Shown: positions 43,453-54,796 of the stretch, one piece after another
How the letters are laid out: every line of letters begins with the position of its first letter
Position numbering within the stretch: the stretch's first letter is position 1
Program-made: the position numbers and the translations under genes
Assembly: GCA_036346225.1 (NCBI GenBank)
Contig: JARFIW010000899.1
Location: 2,232,001-2,296,000, forward strand
Source of the DNA: Platerodrilus igneus
Taxonomy: Eukaryota > Arthropoda > Insecta > Coleoptera > Lycidae
Length of the DNA: 64,000 bases
Direction of reading: 5' to 3'
Notes under the pieces: generated by a model
What the model was told of the DNA's origin: nothing
Database searches by the model: none
The model's input: only the letters and a program-made list of their open reading frames with translations

Positions 43453-43556
43453 AACGCGACAGACCACTAGATTTCGGTGTAAATGTATATGAACATCCAC
43501 GCGAATTTTTCAAAATTGAGGAGGAAGTAGAGCCAGAAACTAAGGAAAATTTATGT

Positions 43557-44080
43557 TTGCCAATTATTAATTTAGAAATTTTTGAGAATAATGTAGAAGT
43601 ATTACTTGATACAGGGGCAGAGGCGAGTTTAATATCGGAGGAATTCGTCAGCAAAATTAGGGATAAGGTTTGTGATAGAATTATGCCTATAAAGCGTAGC
43701 CATTTAGTAGCTCCAAATAAAAAGAAGTTTGCTGTAGTAAATAGTGTTGTGGTGCTTAGGATAGATATAGGAGATTTAAGCTGTGAACAGGAGTTCGTAA
43801 TTGTACCTGGACTGAAATTTCAGAGCATTTTAGGTGTTGACTGTATGATGCAGTTAGGGGTTTTGATAGATATGGAAAGTAAGGTAGTAAGGATTAAGGA
43901 TAGGGTAGTGCCATGGAAGGGCAGTTATGAAGTCACAGAGGATGACACGGGGTTTAGTATTAATGTAGTAGAGGTAGAGGATGATGAAGTTAAACAGATC
44001 AACACGATAAGATGTCCAGAGGATAGGATAGTAGAGGTTCAAGCTTTAGTACAAAAACATGCAGGATTAGTGGGGGTAGA
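43557..44080 (+). pseudogene. Retropepsin (protease)
   Basis: NVEVLLDTGAEASLISEEFV holds the intact DTGA catalytic triad. FVIVPGLKFQSILGVDCMMQ supplies the ILG/D block that closes the retropepsin fold. Both are at normal spacing, so the protease itself looks undamaged. It is fused in frame to an RT remnant. It normally cuts the gag-pol polyprotein. Confidence 0.88.
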
Positions 44081-44300
44081 AGCAACAGCAGCAAATCGGG
44101 AGCAGGTGAAGGCAGAATTATTTTTGATGATGTTAAGTGGCAAGTTTGTTTTTAATAAAGTAGATTTAAGGAATTCATTCTGGCGGATTCCATTACACAA
44201 AAATTCTAGAAGGTACGTAGGGTTTTCCGTAGAGGGAAAAATCGATAATTGTAAAGTAGTATCGTTTGGTTTGTCGGCAGAAAGGGAAACAAGAATAAAT
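44080..44300 (+). pseudogene. Reverse transcriptase remnant with internal deletion
   Basis: After the linker residues ALVQKHAGLV the frame jumps to KVDLRNSFWRIPLHKNSRRY, VGFSVEGKI and CKVVSFGLS. The fingers segment before VDL is missing. The first catalytic Asp (VDL) is present, but sequence ends before the YxDD box. The continuation to 44495 in the same frame is not RT-like. Confidence 0.8.
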
Positions 44301-45011
44301 GAGAAACAGACAAGTGTAGGGACTGAAGAAGAAGTAATATTTAAGAGTCAGGATAATAGGGATGATAAGTTTATTGTATGTGAGATAATAGGGATGATAA
44401 GTATAGATATAGAAGGGGGAGAAATAGGGATGAAGAGTATTAGGATGGTAAGAAGAAAGACTTGGAGGGTCAAGAAGAGAGTTAGATTTAAATAGGATAA
44501 GAATAGAGATAGGTGTATATAGAAAAGTAGAAGTAAGTGTTTATAGAAAATAAAGCTAGGTATAGGATAAATATGGGAGATAATTAGGAATAGGTTTAGG
44601 ATGAGAATAAAGAGTAAATGTAGGAAGAAAATAAGATAGGTTAAGTGTAGATATTTCATAGAAGATTAGTGGAGAGTTAGGAATAGAGTAAGAGTAGGAT
44701 AGGCATATAGGATTAGGTAGGGGGAAGTAAAGTATAGTGAAGATTAGTTAAAAGTTAGGAATAGGATAGGTATATAGGATGTATATAGGATTAGATGGAT
44801 GAGTAGGATGAAGTTAGGATAATTTCAGTTTATAGAATTAGGTGAGAGTTAGGAATAGGATAGGGATATAGGATAGGTGTAAATATTTTTTGAATTGGAG
44901 ATAAGGTAGGTAAGTTAGATAGATAAGGGTGAGAGAGATAGGCAATTTTTTGTAATTTTTTTGTCTAAATGCTTTATATTTGCATTCAAATAAGTGGGAT
45001 TATTTGTATTC
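44300..45011 (+). repeat. Degenerate purine-rich stretch replacing pol
   Basis: Irregular repeats of GGATAGG, TATAGGAT and AGTTAGGAATAGG run through about 600 bases. Strong A/G bias on the plus strand, no homology to RT, RNase H or integrase. It is where about 3 kb of pol would be expected. Confidence 0.7.
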
Positions 45012-45025
45012 AAATAGGGGGAAAA
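45012..45025 (+). promoter_or_regulatory. Polypurine tract
   Basis: AAATAGGGGGAAAA lies directly before the 3' LTR start at 45026. It fixes the LTR boundary, including the unusual TACT start. Confidence 0.85.
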
Positions 45026-47162
45026 TACTCATATTTAGACCAGGGTAGAAAATTAAATAATCTCATCAAATAATTTTAATCACCGTGTATAAGGAATTTT
45101 ATTAAATAATACGCTTTATTAAAACCATGAAGCATAAATAAATTCGGTCGTTTCAGTAAAAATAAGAAATTTAAATCATGTACAAGACGCTTTATATCAA
45201 AAGAAACAGTATTAAAAAAGCTCTGCGTGTAATTTATTTATTCCTAATAAAGAAACAAAGAGAAATTACGTGCAAAATTTATCTTAATTAACTCTATTTC
45301 AAGTAACCGGTATTAAACAAAACGTACAGATAATAATTGAATATTTAATTAGGATTCACTAAAAATTAAAGGGTATTATTTTTAATTGAAGTTAATTGAA
45401 TCGTTAGTAACAGATAATATCTATAGAAACTTGTAAAAACCCATTAAAATAAAGCTCTGAGAATTAATAGTATGTTTGAACACCTGCGTAGTTTTAAAAA
45501 GCTCATTCTGCGTAAATTTTGTAGATAATTAATAGTTTCAAAGAATCTTGGAGAAACCGGGGCTTAATATTCACGGGAAGGCGCGATACGGGGTTATTTA
45601 ACCCAGATAGTCCACATGGACTGAAAATAATCAATAGTAAGGAATATCAATTTGCACCACTAACAACAGGTTAGAGAAGGAAAGATAATGTGCGTAAGAC
45701 AAAGACACATATAGTAAAAGGCGTGATTTAAGCAACGTCACGAGGGTCACAATTGGTTGAAAATAGGATGCAAATATCAGAGGTAGAAACAACGATTTCT
45801 GTATAAAAGTCAATTAGCTATTTCCAGACGTGGCGTGCCGTGTTGAAATTTCGGAGATTTAACTGGGGCGAGTGAAAAATTCGTAAAAACCGACGCGCGA
45901 GCGACGGAATGGGAACATAGCATGAGAAATTCTTAAGAATTGTCTGTTTTGAGGACAAAAGCGACGTGCCGGCTATCCGCTATATATACCGGTGGTAATA
46001 TGAATTTCGCTCTCTTAGACTTTTGACTATTCGATGCGTTAAAAGCTCTCTTACATCCGCGACTTGATTCAAGATGTTAAACAGTACATTTTAGTTTGAT
46101 AAAATAATTTAAAGTTTGCTCGTATATTTTGGTGATTCAAAATAGTTTGTTCTTTACGTGCTAAAATGAATGTACTTTAGTGCACTTAGATACAAGGTAA
46201 TAAAATTTAGTATCACTGTACTAATTAGTCAAAATTTACAACAACAAATGAATACCCATTAGTAGGCAGTTTTGGCGTATATTGGTGAAAGAAGTATGAA
46301 TTTCTTTGCTATTTTGCGGGGGTGAATAATTAAATGGTTCATAAATGTGTCTGGATCCACAAACAAGGGTCAGATATACACAGATGAGTTCCGGAAAAGC
46401 CCAGAAACAACTTTAAATAAATGGTGATGGAGAAAATTTGAAAAGCGTTGAGAATCAGAAGCTGTAAATATAATTCAGTTGGAATGGTGTGATTAACAAA
46501 AGGGACGATGTACCTTGAAGCTACGAGTGCAGTAACCTTCAGGTAATTTATACTATTTTGGTTGAACTTTGATATTTTTGTGTGTGTTGAATAACTTTAT
46601 AATTGATTTACTTTAAATGGACATTAGTGAAATTGTACTAACCATAAAATTTTAATTTTAAGATGAAATTTGCTTGTTTAAGTAGAAAGGGGTATTTAGT
46701 ATTGATGTTCGGGAATATGATGAAAATTTGGGTATGTCTTTGAGCTCAATTAGACGAACCTGGTTAATTAACGTAAAGGGGTGGTAAATGCTCCCTTTAT
46801 ACTCAGACTCCGGTCTGCTTATATTGTTATATTAATTAGTCGGCATCCAACAAAGACTTTAATTCTGGATGCACGTTAAAGTGATAATAAAATTAATCTT
46901 GAAATTCTTTTCAAAACTGAATTTTATGCTGAAATTTAATTTGAAAATTTAATGTATTCTGAATATTGATGTAAATAGAGTTAACGTTGATGTTTGTGGT
47001 AGGAATGTGTTGTTTTTTTTTATGAATGAGGAGGTTTATAAAATTAGGTGAGCAGCCGAGGCGAAAACAGGATCACAGCAGTTTATGACGCCCAATCGGT
47101 GGGACTAGAATTTTTTTGTTGAAAGGACCCAGTTCCCGCATTCACAGGAGTATATCACAGCA
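45026..47162 (+). mobile_element. 3' LTR, family 3
   Basis: Near-identical to 39832-41964, 2137 bp, from TACTCATATTTAG to ATCACAGCA. The TATA box is at 45981-45988. It includes the same internal primer-site-like cassette at about 47070-47110, so that cassette has been copied as part of the LTR. Confidence 0.92.
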
Positions 47163-47385
47163 ATATATATGTGATATTCGCCCCACAGCTTGGGCGTACA
47201 TATTTATATCGTGTTATCTTCCTGTACGAAAAATAAAACCCTTGTTATTCTCGCCCCACGGTTGGGCAGACCATATTTATGCTATGATAATCGAGCCCCA
47301 CGATTTGGGTTTGTCATATTTATGATATGTTAACTCTTGTTAGCCCCTACGTTTGGATGCAATATTTATGCTGTGATTGATTCTT
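47163..47385 (-). repeat. Array of four LTR-end/primer-site cassettes (minus)
   Basis: Plus-strand text shows GCCCCACAGCTTGGGCGTAC, GCCCCACGGTTGGGCAGAC, GAGCCCCACGATTTGGGTTT and AGCCCCTACGTTTGGATGC. Each is followed by ATATTTAT and usually a GCTGTGAT-like word. On the minus strand these are successive LTR-end plus tRNA-Lys-type primer-site units after the LTR at 47386-48911. Confidence 0.8.
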
Positions 47386-48911
47386 TTATTACTCAAGCAC
47401 TTGTAGAAATGTTAATTTAGAATTTTCTTTGCCTCGACTAGCTGATTTCATTAAATAAAGCAATTCTACAATACACAGTATAATGATTAAATATTTACAA
47501 CCTTTTTAAATATCTTCTCCCTTTTTAAATTATTTACATCTGTCAGAGTTTTAGAAAATCAAGCCAGTAAAACGAGATTTTTATTACATTTACAGACCTT
47601 TTGAAACGTTTCAAGATGTCTATTACTTTTCATAAATTTATACGAGAAACCCCAATTTGTCGGCTCTTACACTTTGAATTATTATAGAGATAAAAACAGT
47701 TTTTAAAAATAAATTGTATCAAAATATCTAACCTGAAGTGGTTCAGTAGGTGCTCTGCATTCCCAAGAATTGAAGTCGACATACAATCAAATTAGTATCC
47801 AAATCGTTATTGGTGAGTTTATTCCAATGAAAGGTTTTTCATTTCCGTAATAGAATATTTACCATTTTTAGAGATTATCAAATTGCTTGAACAGGCAGCA
47901 TTCTCCAGAGTCTCGTATTCAAAATTGTATTTAAGATCGTAATTGATCGTTATTAAAAGTTTTAACAGAAATCGTAGCAAGATCTTTATCAGGATTGTTA
48001 TTTCGATTGTAATTTAAGATCGTAATTAAGATTGTAATTGAGATGGTATTAAAAGTGGTGATTAAGAGCCCGGTTTTATTTATTATTAGAAATGGTATAA
48101 TTTCACTAAATCTGATCTACTTACGTCTTTAGAAGTACGGCTCGCTTGCACAATTACACACTCCTTAACTTTCACTTTAATTTAATTTGCAGTTCACGTA
48201 AATATTTAACACTTTCAAGTATAGTGACTGCCCAGTTTCTAAAGTATACTAACTCGATATTCAATTGTCATGATATTTATAGGATCGGCCCCTTTTGTTT
48301 GCGATTCGTTGACTTCTCGTGCTGGACGAGATCAAGTGTCTTCTCTTGTTATTTTGGGAAAGTTTACCAATTGTTTAGTTCAATTGCATGAAGCGATGCT
48401 AAGAATGTCACGTAATACCTCACATTTAATTCAGAAATCCCAGGAATCTTCGTCCAACAAATCACGTACTATTGTTGTTGGCCTTATTCTAATCTGAATG
48501 GAATAAATGTGGTATTTGTTTATTTCCTAATAAATTGGATTTTTGAACAAATGTGATACTTTTAGATCATGTACGCTTTTCAAATAATGCATAATTTCTG
48601 TGTGCGTTTAAGATGATATATTAACGCACTTTTTGAATATTTATCTAGACAATTCATGCAGGTTTTTCTTTAATTTCAATGCGTTTCGTTACATTTTTAA
48701 ATTCTTATCTTTGCTCGTAGCTACTCTTGGATATGTGTTTTAATCGCTTGTACTGCTATATACAGTGTGCTCTCAAGTAATAATATTTATAATGACCTAT
48801 TTGCTCTTCTAATATCTGTAATTATGTGCTTTTGTTACTTGAGAGTTTTTTTCGTTTATTCTACGACCCCTATGACTTAACCTACACCTAAATTAACCCT
48901 ATAATTACATC
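47386..48911 (-). mobile_element. Solo LTR related to family 2, inverted
   Basis: Read on the minus strand from 48911, the text GGTTAAGTCATAGGGGTCGTAG matches ATTAAGTCGTAGGGGTCGTAGG at about 54835. CACACTGTATATAGC corresponds to the ACACTGTATATAAAGG block there. The 3' end is the cassette array at 47163-47385. Plus-strand frames 48146-48497 are not conserved and not called. Confidence 0.6.
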
Positions 48912-48913
48912 AA

Positions 48914-48943
<30 letters not shown>
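48912..48943. repeat. (TA)n tract
   Basis: Separates two LTRs in head-to-head orientation (minus to the left, TGCTGTGATA start to the right). Confidence 0.95.
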
Positions 48944-48944
<1 letters not shown>

Positions 48945-50890
48945 GCTGTGATAAGGGGTTGTTTAAGGGTGTACTTTATAGTAAAGGTCATTTAGGAATG
49001 GGTAATTAGCATAGGCAGCAGAAAACGGCACTTATTTAGTGAAGAATTAAGAAATGAAGATAGTTTGTAGATAGTTAGCAGTCAACACCCTGTATATAAA
49101 GTATAAATAGTTTTAAGCGACGCAGATAAACATAGGAAGACGCATAGTTGGCATAGGAATGAGAAATACATTCATTAAGTAAATAGTAAATATTAAATAC
49201 CCTGTAGATAAAGTTTTAGTTAATTTAGGTAAAGCAAGTAATGATATTTTTCAGTGGAAGCACGCGTATATTTATAAATAAATGATAAAGTGCAATTAGA
49301 CACGCATTCAAAAAGAGTTCCAGACGATTAGATTAATACGGAAATAGAAATAGAGCTTCAGGTAGCTAACATAAATGCGTACAAATATCTAACCATTTTT
49401 GATAAGAGGGTAGATTAAAAATTGCGTGAACAATATGTAAATATGAAAATTAAAAGTCGAGTTGCATCAGTTGTTTATGGAAAGGCAATTAGATCTATCA
49501 AAACACAGCATGTTGATAACGAAAGACAGCTGCATGCAGGTTATGATTATGGGGAATCGTGGTGCATTACATCAGAAACTGCTTTAAATGTATGTATTTG
49601 ATTGGTCAGAAATAAGCGACGAGCTCTAGACCATACCCACGGATGAAGTGGGAAATAAAGAATATATTAGCAAGCACCGTGATAACGAAGTTAGTTTTGA
49701 ACTCAAGAAAGGCCGAAGTGCGCCGTGATGAAATAAAATAATACGTAAATTTTAAAAGTGAAAGATAAGAATAAGTGCCAAGATGAAAACTATAATTGCC
49801 GATTATAACGTAAGTACATTTTTCGTGAATTCATTTTAAACTAAAACATAAAAATAATATGGCTCTGAAGTCCGGGGGAAAATCCAGTGATACAATTCTG
49901 ATGTATGAGGAAGAAAAATACAAATCTGAAGTATGAGGGAGAAAAACACAATTTTGAAGTCCATGGGAAAATACAGTAATACAATTTTGAAGTCTGGGGG
50001 AAGGATAATACAATTCGAAGTTAGAGAAAATTGATTGATAAAAAATAATAATTCCGAAATGGAACAACAATAAATTGGGGGTGCATAAATGAATAATATT
50101 AGTCCATAGTGTAATGGCAAGAATTTAAATGAATTGGGGAAGATAATTTTTATTGGAAGCGTCGATGTGAAGAAATAAACCAGGTCAGATTTTTTAGTTA
50201 TAAGACATTTTGTTTTCTATATTTTTTTATTTTAAATATTGAATTTGCTTAAAATAATATGTTTGTGAAAAAGTCAACAAAAGAAGTTGCATACAATGAG
50301 TAATATGATAACAGGTTTAGAATATTCTACACTTCGTTGATAAAGATAATAGGTTTTTTTTTGGTGACTTTGGGTTTTGAGTAAATAATATATGATTGTC
50401 AACAAATGAGATTTATAACAGTAACTAATTGAAAAGTGTATTTCAAATAATTTACAAAAGCTGTATGTGCAGAATATATTGGTTTCATTATACATAAAAT
50501 TGAAATTAACTGAATTTTATAATTTCAAATAAATGCTAGCCGAGGTCATAAGATTAAATAGTTCAAGGAGGAGCTACGAGTATAAATAGGAAATTGATAA
50601 CACGCAAGGCGGTAACGTATCGAATTTTGCTATTGGTAGACAAGGTTGCTTCAAGATAAAATCCAGTTAAGTTTCTGGAGGGAATTGATAGCAATATTAA
50701 TAAGACAGCCCAACGTCGGAGGAGATAATTACAATCTTGTTTATTCATAGTAATATTTAAAATGGTCGTCCAATAATTGAGAGTTCATAGCAAAATTAAC
50801 AGCACAACAAAGGGGCTAGAGAATTACAGTTCATAGCAAATAAATATAACAGCCCAACGTAGGAGCATGATAATTCCTACAATATCATAG

Positions 50891-50892
<2 letters not shown>
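48944..50892 (+). mobile_element. Solo LTR, TGCTGTGATA type
   Basis: It starts TGCTGTGATAAGGGG, contains CAACACCCTGTATATAAAG at about 49085, and ends in four cassettes (50690-50892) beside (TA)n. Its start resembles 54797. No gene was recognised; minus-strand frames at 49831-50120 are an irregular repeat (AATTTTGAAGTC-like) read in frame. Confidence 0.6.
50690..50892 (+). repeat. Array of four LTR-end/primer-site cassettes
   Basis: Units begin at about 50690 (TAGCAATATTAATAAGACAG), 50744 (CATAGTA), 50788 (CATAGCA) and 50834 (CATAGCA), then CATAGCTATATA. Each holds a primer-site-like word: CAGCCCAACGTCGGAGG, CGTCCAATAATTGAG, CACAACAAAGGGGC and CAGCCCAACGTAGGAGC. Confidence 0.75.

Positions 50893-50955
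<63 letters not shown>
50893..50955. repeat. (TA)n tract
   Basis: Two TA runs separated by TACATATA; follows the cassette array. Confidence 0.95.
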
Positions 50956-50957
<2 letters not shown>

Positions 50958-50976
50958 ATTAATCCTAGAGTATGAG

Positions 50977-53900
50977 AATCTCCATTCTGAATGGACCTGT
51001 ACTTTGAAGAAGTTCTAGATTACTAGAACAGGTAGAATGGCTTGCAAGTTTCAGTGATCTAAAGAGCTGAACTACAAGTTTAACCAAATTGATAAGTTTT
51101 TTTACTGAGGAACCAGACTAAGTCAGGTCCCCGAAAGAGGGCAGCAGCTTTTTGGGTACTTAGAATGGCAGAGACCATTGGGGTCGGTATGGCATTCTAA
51201 GAGACACTATTGCGATGTAGAAGGTCACGGAAAACCACTACATTACCTAAGTACACAGTGTACATAAATTGTTATTAAAGATGATGGCATCTTCTGATAT
51301 AAGGAATTCCGGAGTTAAAATCGTTCCCGATTCGGATCTCCGGGAGGAAGTTACTTAGAGAGATGTGATTCGAAGGAATAGAATCGGAAACATTTTGCAA
51401 GTCGGAGCGCGGAATGTCAGAAGTATGAACCAAGTGCTAGGAAACTTGAAAATTGAAATGGATAGGTTAGCATTAGATATAGTGGGGATCGGCGAAGTTT
51501 GATTGCCAGAAGTGGGGGATTTTCGGAGCGGCGACTTTAGAGAAATTCATACAAGATCAGAGGAAAGCAATTCGGGAGTGGGTATAGTTATACAAAAAAA
51601 GATTGGACACTACGTAGAAAAATACTTACAAAAGAGCGAAAGCGTACTCATGGTTAGATTAGAATCTAAACAGGTAGAAACAGTAATAATACAAATATAT
51701 ATGCCCGCCTTTAGCTACAGTGAAAAAGAGATAGAAGCGATCTACAAAGATATCGAAGACATACTAAGATACGTAAAAGTACATACAAATGTAGTCATTA
51801 CGTTGCATTTTAATACAGTAGTAGGTGAGTGCAGGGAAAGAGAAGCAGTAGATTAATATGATTTAAGCACGAGAGACGACAAAGGAAATAGGCTGATAGA
51901 ATTTTGCCACAATAAACAATTTAACCATCACAAACACATTATTTTAACATTATGCTAGAAGACGAAACGCATGGAAGATGCCATAAGATATAGAAAGATT
52001 ACATTGTTAGACAAGGGTTTAGAAATCAAGTAAAGGACGGAAGAAGCTACTCACGAGCAGATATAGACACTGACCACAACATCGTAATTATGAAGGCTGC
52101 TCTTAAATTTAAAAATTTGACAAAAAGGAACGGAAAAAAGCACCCTGACTTTGAGAAACCGAAAGATAAAGATATACACAAAAGATTTGAAAAAAGTCAG
52201 GTGAATTGCTGAAAAGTGTCGGGAAAATTTTTGATACTTAGGAAGTAGAAACAGAATGGAATAACATTAAATCGAGCTTAGACATGGCGGCCAGAGATAT
52301 TCTGGGGTATACACAAAAGAAAATAAAGAACCATGGTTAACAAAAGCTGTCCTGAATTTAAACAGGAAAACAGATAAAAAGCTATAAAGTGAGAGGTTAC
52401 TTGCAAATGCAGGAAAGCTAAAGAACAATGGAAAAATGAAAAGTACAAAAAGGTACAAACTAAGATGGAAATAAGAAAAACAGACGAAGCGTACAAATTA
52501 GAAATAATTTTAAAGATAAAACCGTATAGCAAAGGCGCGGAAGAAAACATTATAAAAAATGTAGAGAAACTGGTGAAATGGCAAGAATATATAGGGAATT
52601 TATATGCAAGAGAGAAACTAACAGCACTAAAACAGGAATCAGACATTGAAAAACATGACTTAAGGGATATCCTATGCTTAGAGATGAGGTTGAAGAGTCT
52701 GAAAATGGCAAAGCGGTGGGTATAGATAGATAAGGTGCGCGCAAAGATTCTAAAAGCCGCTGGACAAACAGTAACAGAACGTTTCTTCCAACTTGTAAGC
52801 TATTTGTACGAGACTGGCGAAATAACAAAATACAAAGATGCGCATAGATGTGAAGATTTTCGAACGATAAGTTTGACAGCACACGAGTCAAAAAATATTA
52901 ACTAGAATTGTACAAGGACGGATGAAGAATCGGGCTGAATAAATACTAGGAAAAGAATAATTTGGGTATTAGACGAAACAGGACAACACGGAAAGCTATC
53001 TTAGCTCCGAGGGTGATAAAAGGGAAGACAATAGAAAAAAGAGAAAACATGTATATAGGATGAGTAAATCTAGAAAAAGCATTCGACAACGTAAAATGGA
53101 AACAAATGTTCGAATTACAAGATTGGAATAAGTTTTTAGGGATAGACGGATAGTACATAGCTTATATAGAGAGCAACAGAGGTAATAGAATTGGAGCAGG
53201 AACGTAGAGAAGTAACCATATGCAAAAGGGGTGAGGCAGGGACGTGCCCTATTCCCATTAATTTTTAGGTTGTACATCGAAGAAGCAATGAATACTGTCA
53301 GATGCAGAAAGACATTTGGAAATATTATACAGGGACAAAAGATTGATATGCTTAGATTTTTTTAGCATAGTGTGTAGTTTACTATATTCCAAAAATTAAT
53401 TTTATTTTATTATGCAGCGACAAAAGATTAATATGCTTAAATTTGCAGATAATATAACGGTATTAGCATCTAGCAAGGGAGAGTTAGAAGTAGCTCTGAA
53501 TGAAATGTAATCAGTTCTAAGAGAGAGATGTGGTAAGAAAATTAACAAAAATAGAACTAAAGTACTAGTATACAAAGAAGGGTAAAATCTATCAAAAACT
53601 AGAATACAAATAGGAAACAAGAACTTACAAGAGGTTAAGGGTTTGTGCCACGTAGAAAGACAAATAATGCAAAATGAAAAAAGCACAAAAGATATAAAAC
53701 AAAGATTAGCACAATATCGAGCTAGAATTAACAAGAAAACGCAACTACTGTATTCGAAAACTACAAACATGGGAGCAAGGAAAAGATTGCTTAAAGCATA
53801 TGTGTGGAGTACAGCACTGTACGTATGTGAAACTTGAACAGTAGGAGAAGCGGGCGGGAAAAAAGTAGAAGCCTTTGAAATGTGGTGCTACAGACGTATG

Positions 53901-54796
53901 ATGAAAATATCGTGGACAAACAAAGTTAAGAATAAAGAGGGTTTAGAAATGGTAAAAGAAGAAAAAATATGTAAAAAACAGTAAACAATAGAAGAGATAT
54001 GATAGATCACATACTACAGCATGAGGGAATAGTGCGGAATATATTGAAAGCAGAGATAGGAAAAGGAAGAGGTAGAGGTAGACCTGGGTTAAAAAATTGC
54101 ACACAGATAGTCAAAGATGTAGGCTGTGGGAACTTTAGGGAAATGTATAGCCTAGCTCACAATATAGGAATGAATGGAGGTACGCGTCTAACCAGTTCCA
54201 AGACGGAAACCTAATGACCAAAAAGAAAATAATTGTATTAAACCTGATGATAAATATAAGCAACTACAGGTGTTGGTTTTACAATATTCTCAACTAATGT
54301 TAATTATGCAAAAGGATTTCCTGTAAAACTATTAATTCGCCAAATATCTAAGTGTTAAAGGATCCTGGTAGCCGCAGATTGTTTAAAACCCCTTCACATA
54401 CCACTGAATATCGGTAAAATAGGGTATATATTTAGAAAACAATAAAATGGGAACCGAGTATCTAACAAGAAAGAGTATCGGCTGTGTTTGAAGACAACAA
54501 ACATAGAAACAAAGAAAAATTGTAAAAAGCATATGTGTGGAGTACAGCGCTGTAGACTATGAAAGAGAGACAGTAAGAGAAGCATACAGAAAAAAGGTAG
54601 AAACTTTTGGAAATGTTACGCTTCAGATGTATGACGATGATAGCATGGACAGGCTAAGTTAATAACATATAGTTTCTAAAAGTAGCAGAGGAAGAAATAT
54701 AGCTGTAGAAAACAAAAAAGTAGGAGATATACAAAGGTAGGGCACGTTCTAACGCATTCTTGGGGAATAGCGCAGTATATATTACAAGCAGAGCTG
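50977..54796 (+). mobile_element. RTE-like LINE copy D (main part), degenerate
   Basis: It starts TCCATTCTGAATGG, the same 5' end as copy A. It then runs through endonuclease (51503-51856), linker (52465-52725), RT (FADD block decayed near 53440) and 3' UTR to 54796, where an LTR nest begins. Many stops and frameshifts make it much older than copy B. Its 3' end is at 59906-60052. Confidence 0.82.
51503..51856 (+). pseudogene. LINE endonuclease fragment (copy D)
   Basis: Residues HYVEKYLQKSESVLMVRLES, TVIIQIYMPAFSYSEKEIEA and DIEDILRYVKVHTNVVITLH match the middle endonuclease blocks of copies A and B. Asp-Phe of the GDFN motif is changed (HFN), so a metal-binding residue is lost. Confidence 0.75.

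Larger units (their letters stand above)
39832..47162 (+). mobile_element. Gypsy-type retrotransposon with 2.13-kb LTRs, pol mostly lost
   Basis: Two nearly identical direct LTRs (39832-41964 and 45026-47162) flank a 3.06-kb interior. The interior holds a primer-binding site (41970-41987), gag (42108-43452), protease and an RT piece (43557 to about 44300), a degenerate purine-rich stretch and a polypurine tract (45012-45025). (TA)n sequence flanks the element on both sides, so the target duplication is hidden. Most of RT and all of RNase H and integrase are missing. LTR similarity indicates a fairly recent insertion. Confidence 0.92.

Noticed and set aside
48146..48497. Plus-strand frames that mention no known domain
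   Set aside because: They are inside an inverted LTR and not conserved in the related LTR at 54797.
49831..50120. Overlapping minus frames of about 80-94 codons
   Set aside because: They come from an irregular DNA repeat (AATTTTGAAGTC-like) read in two frames; no conservation in related LTRs.
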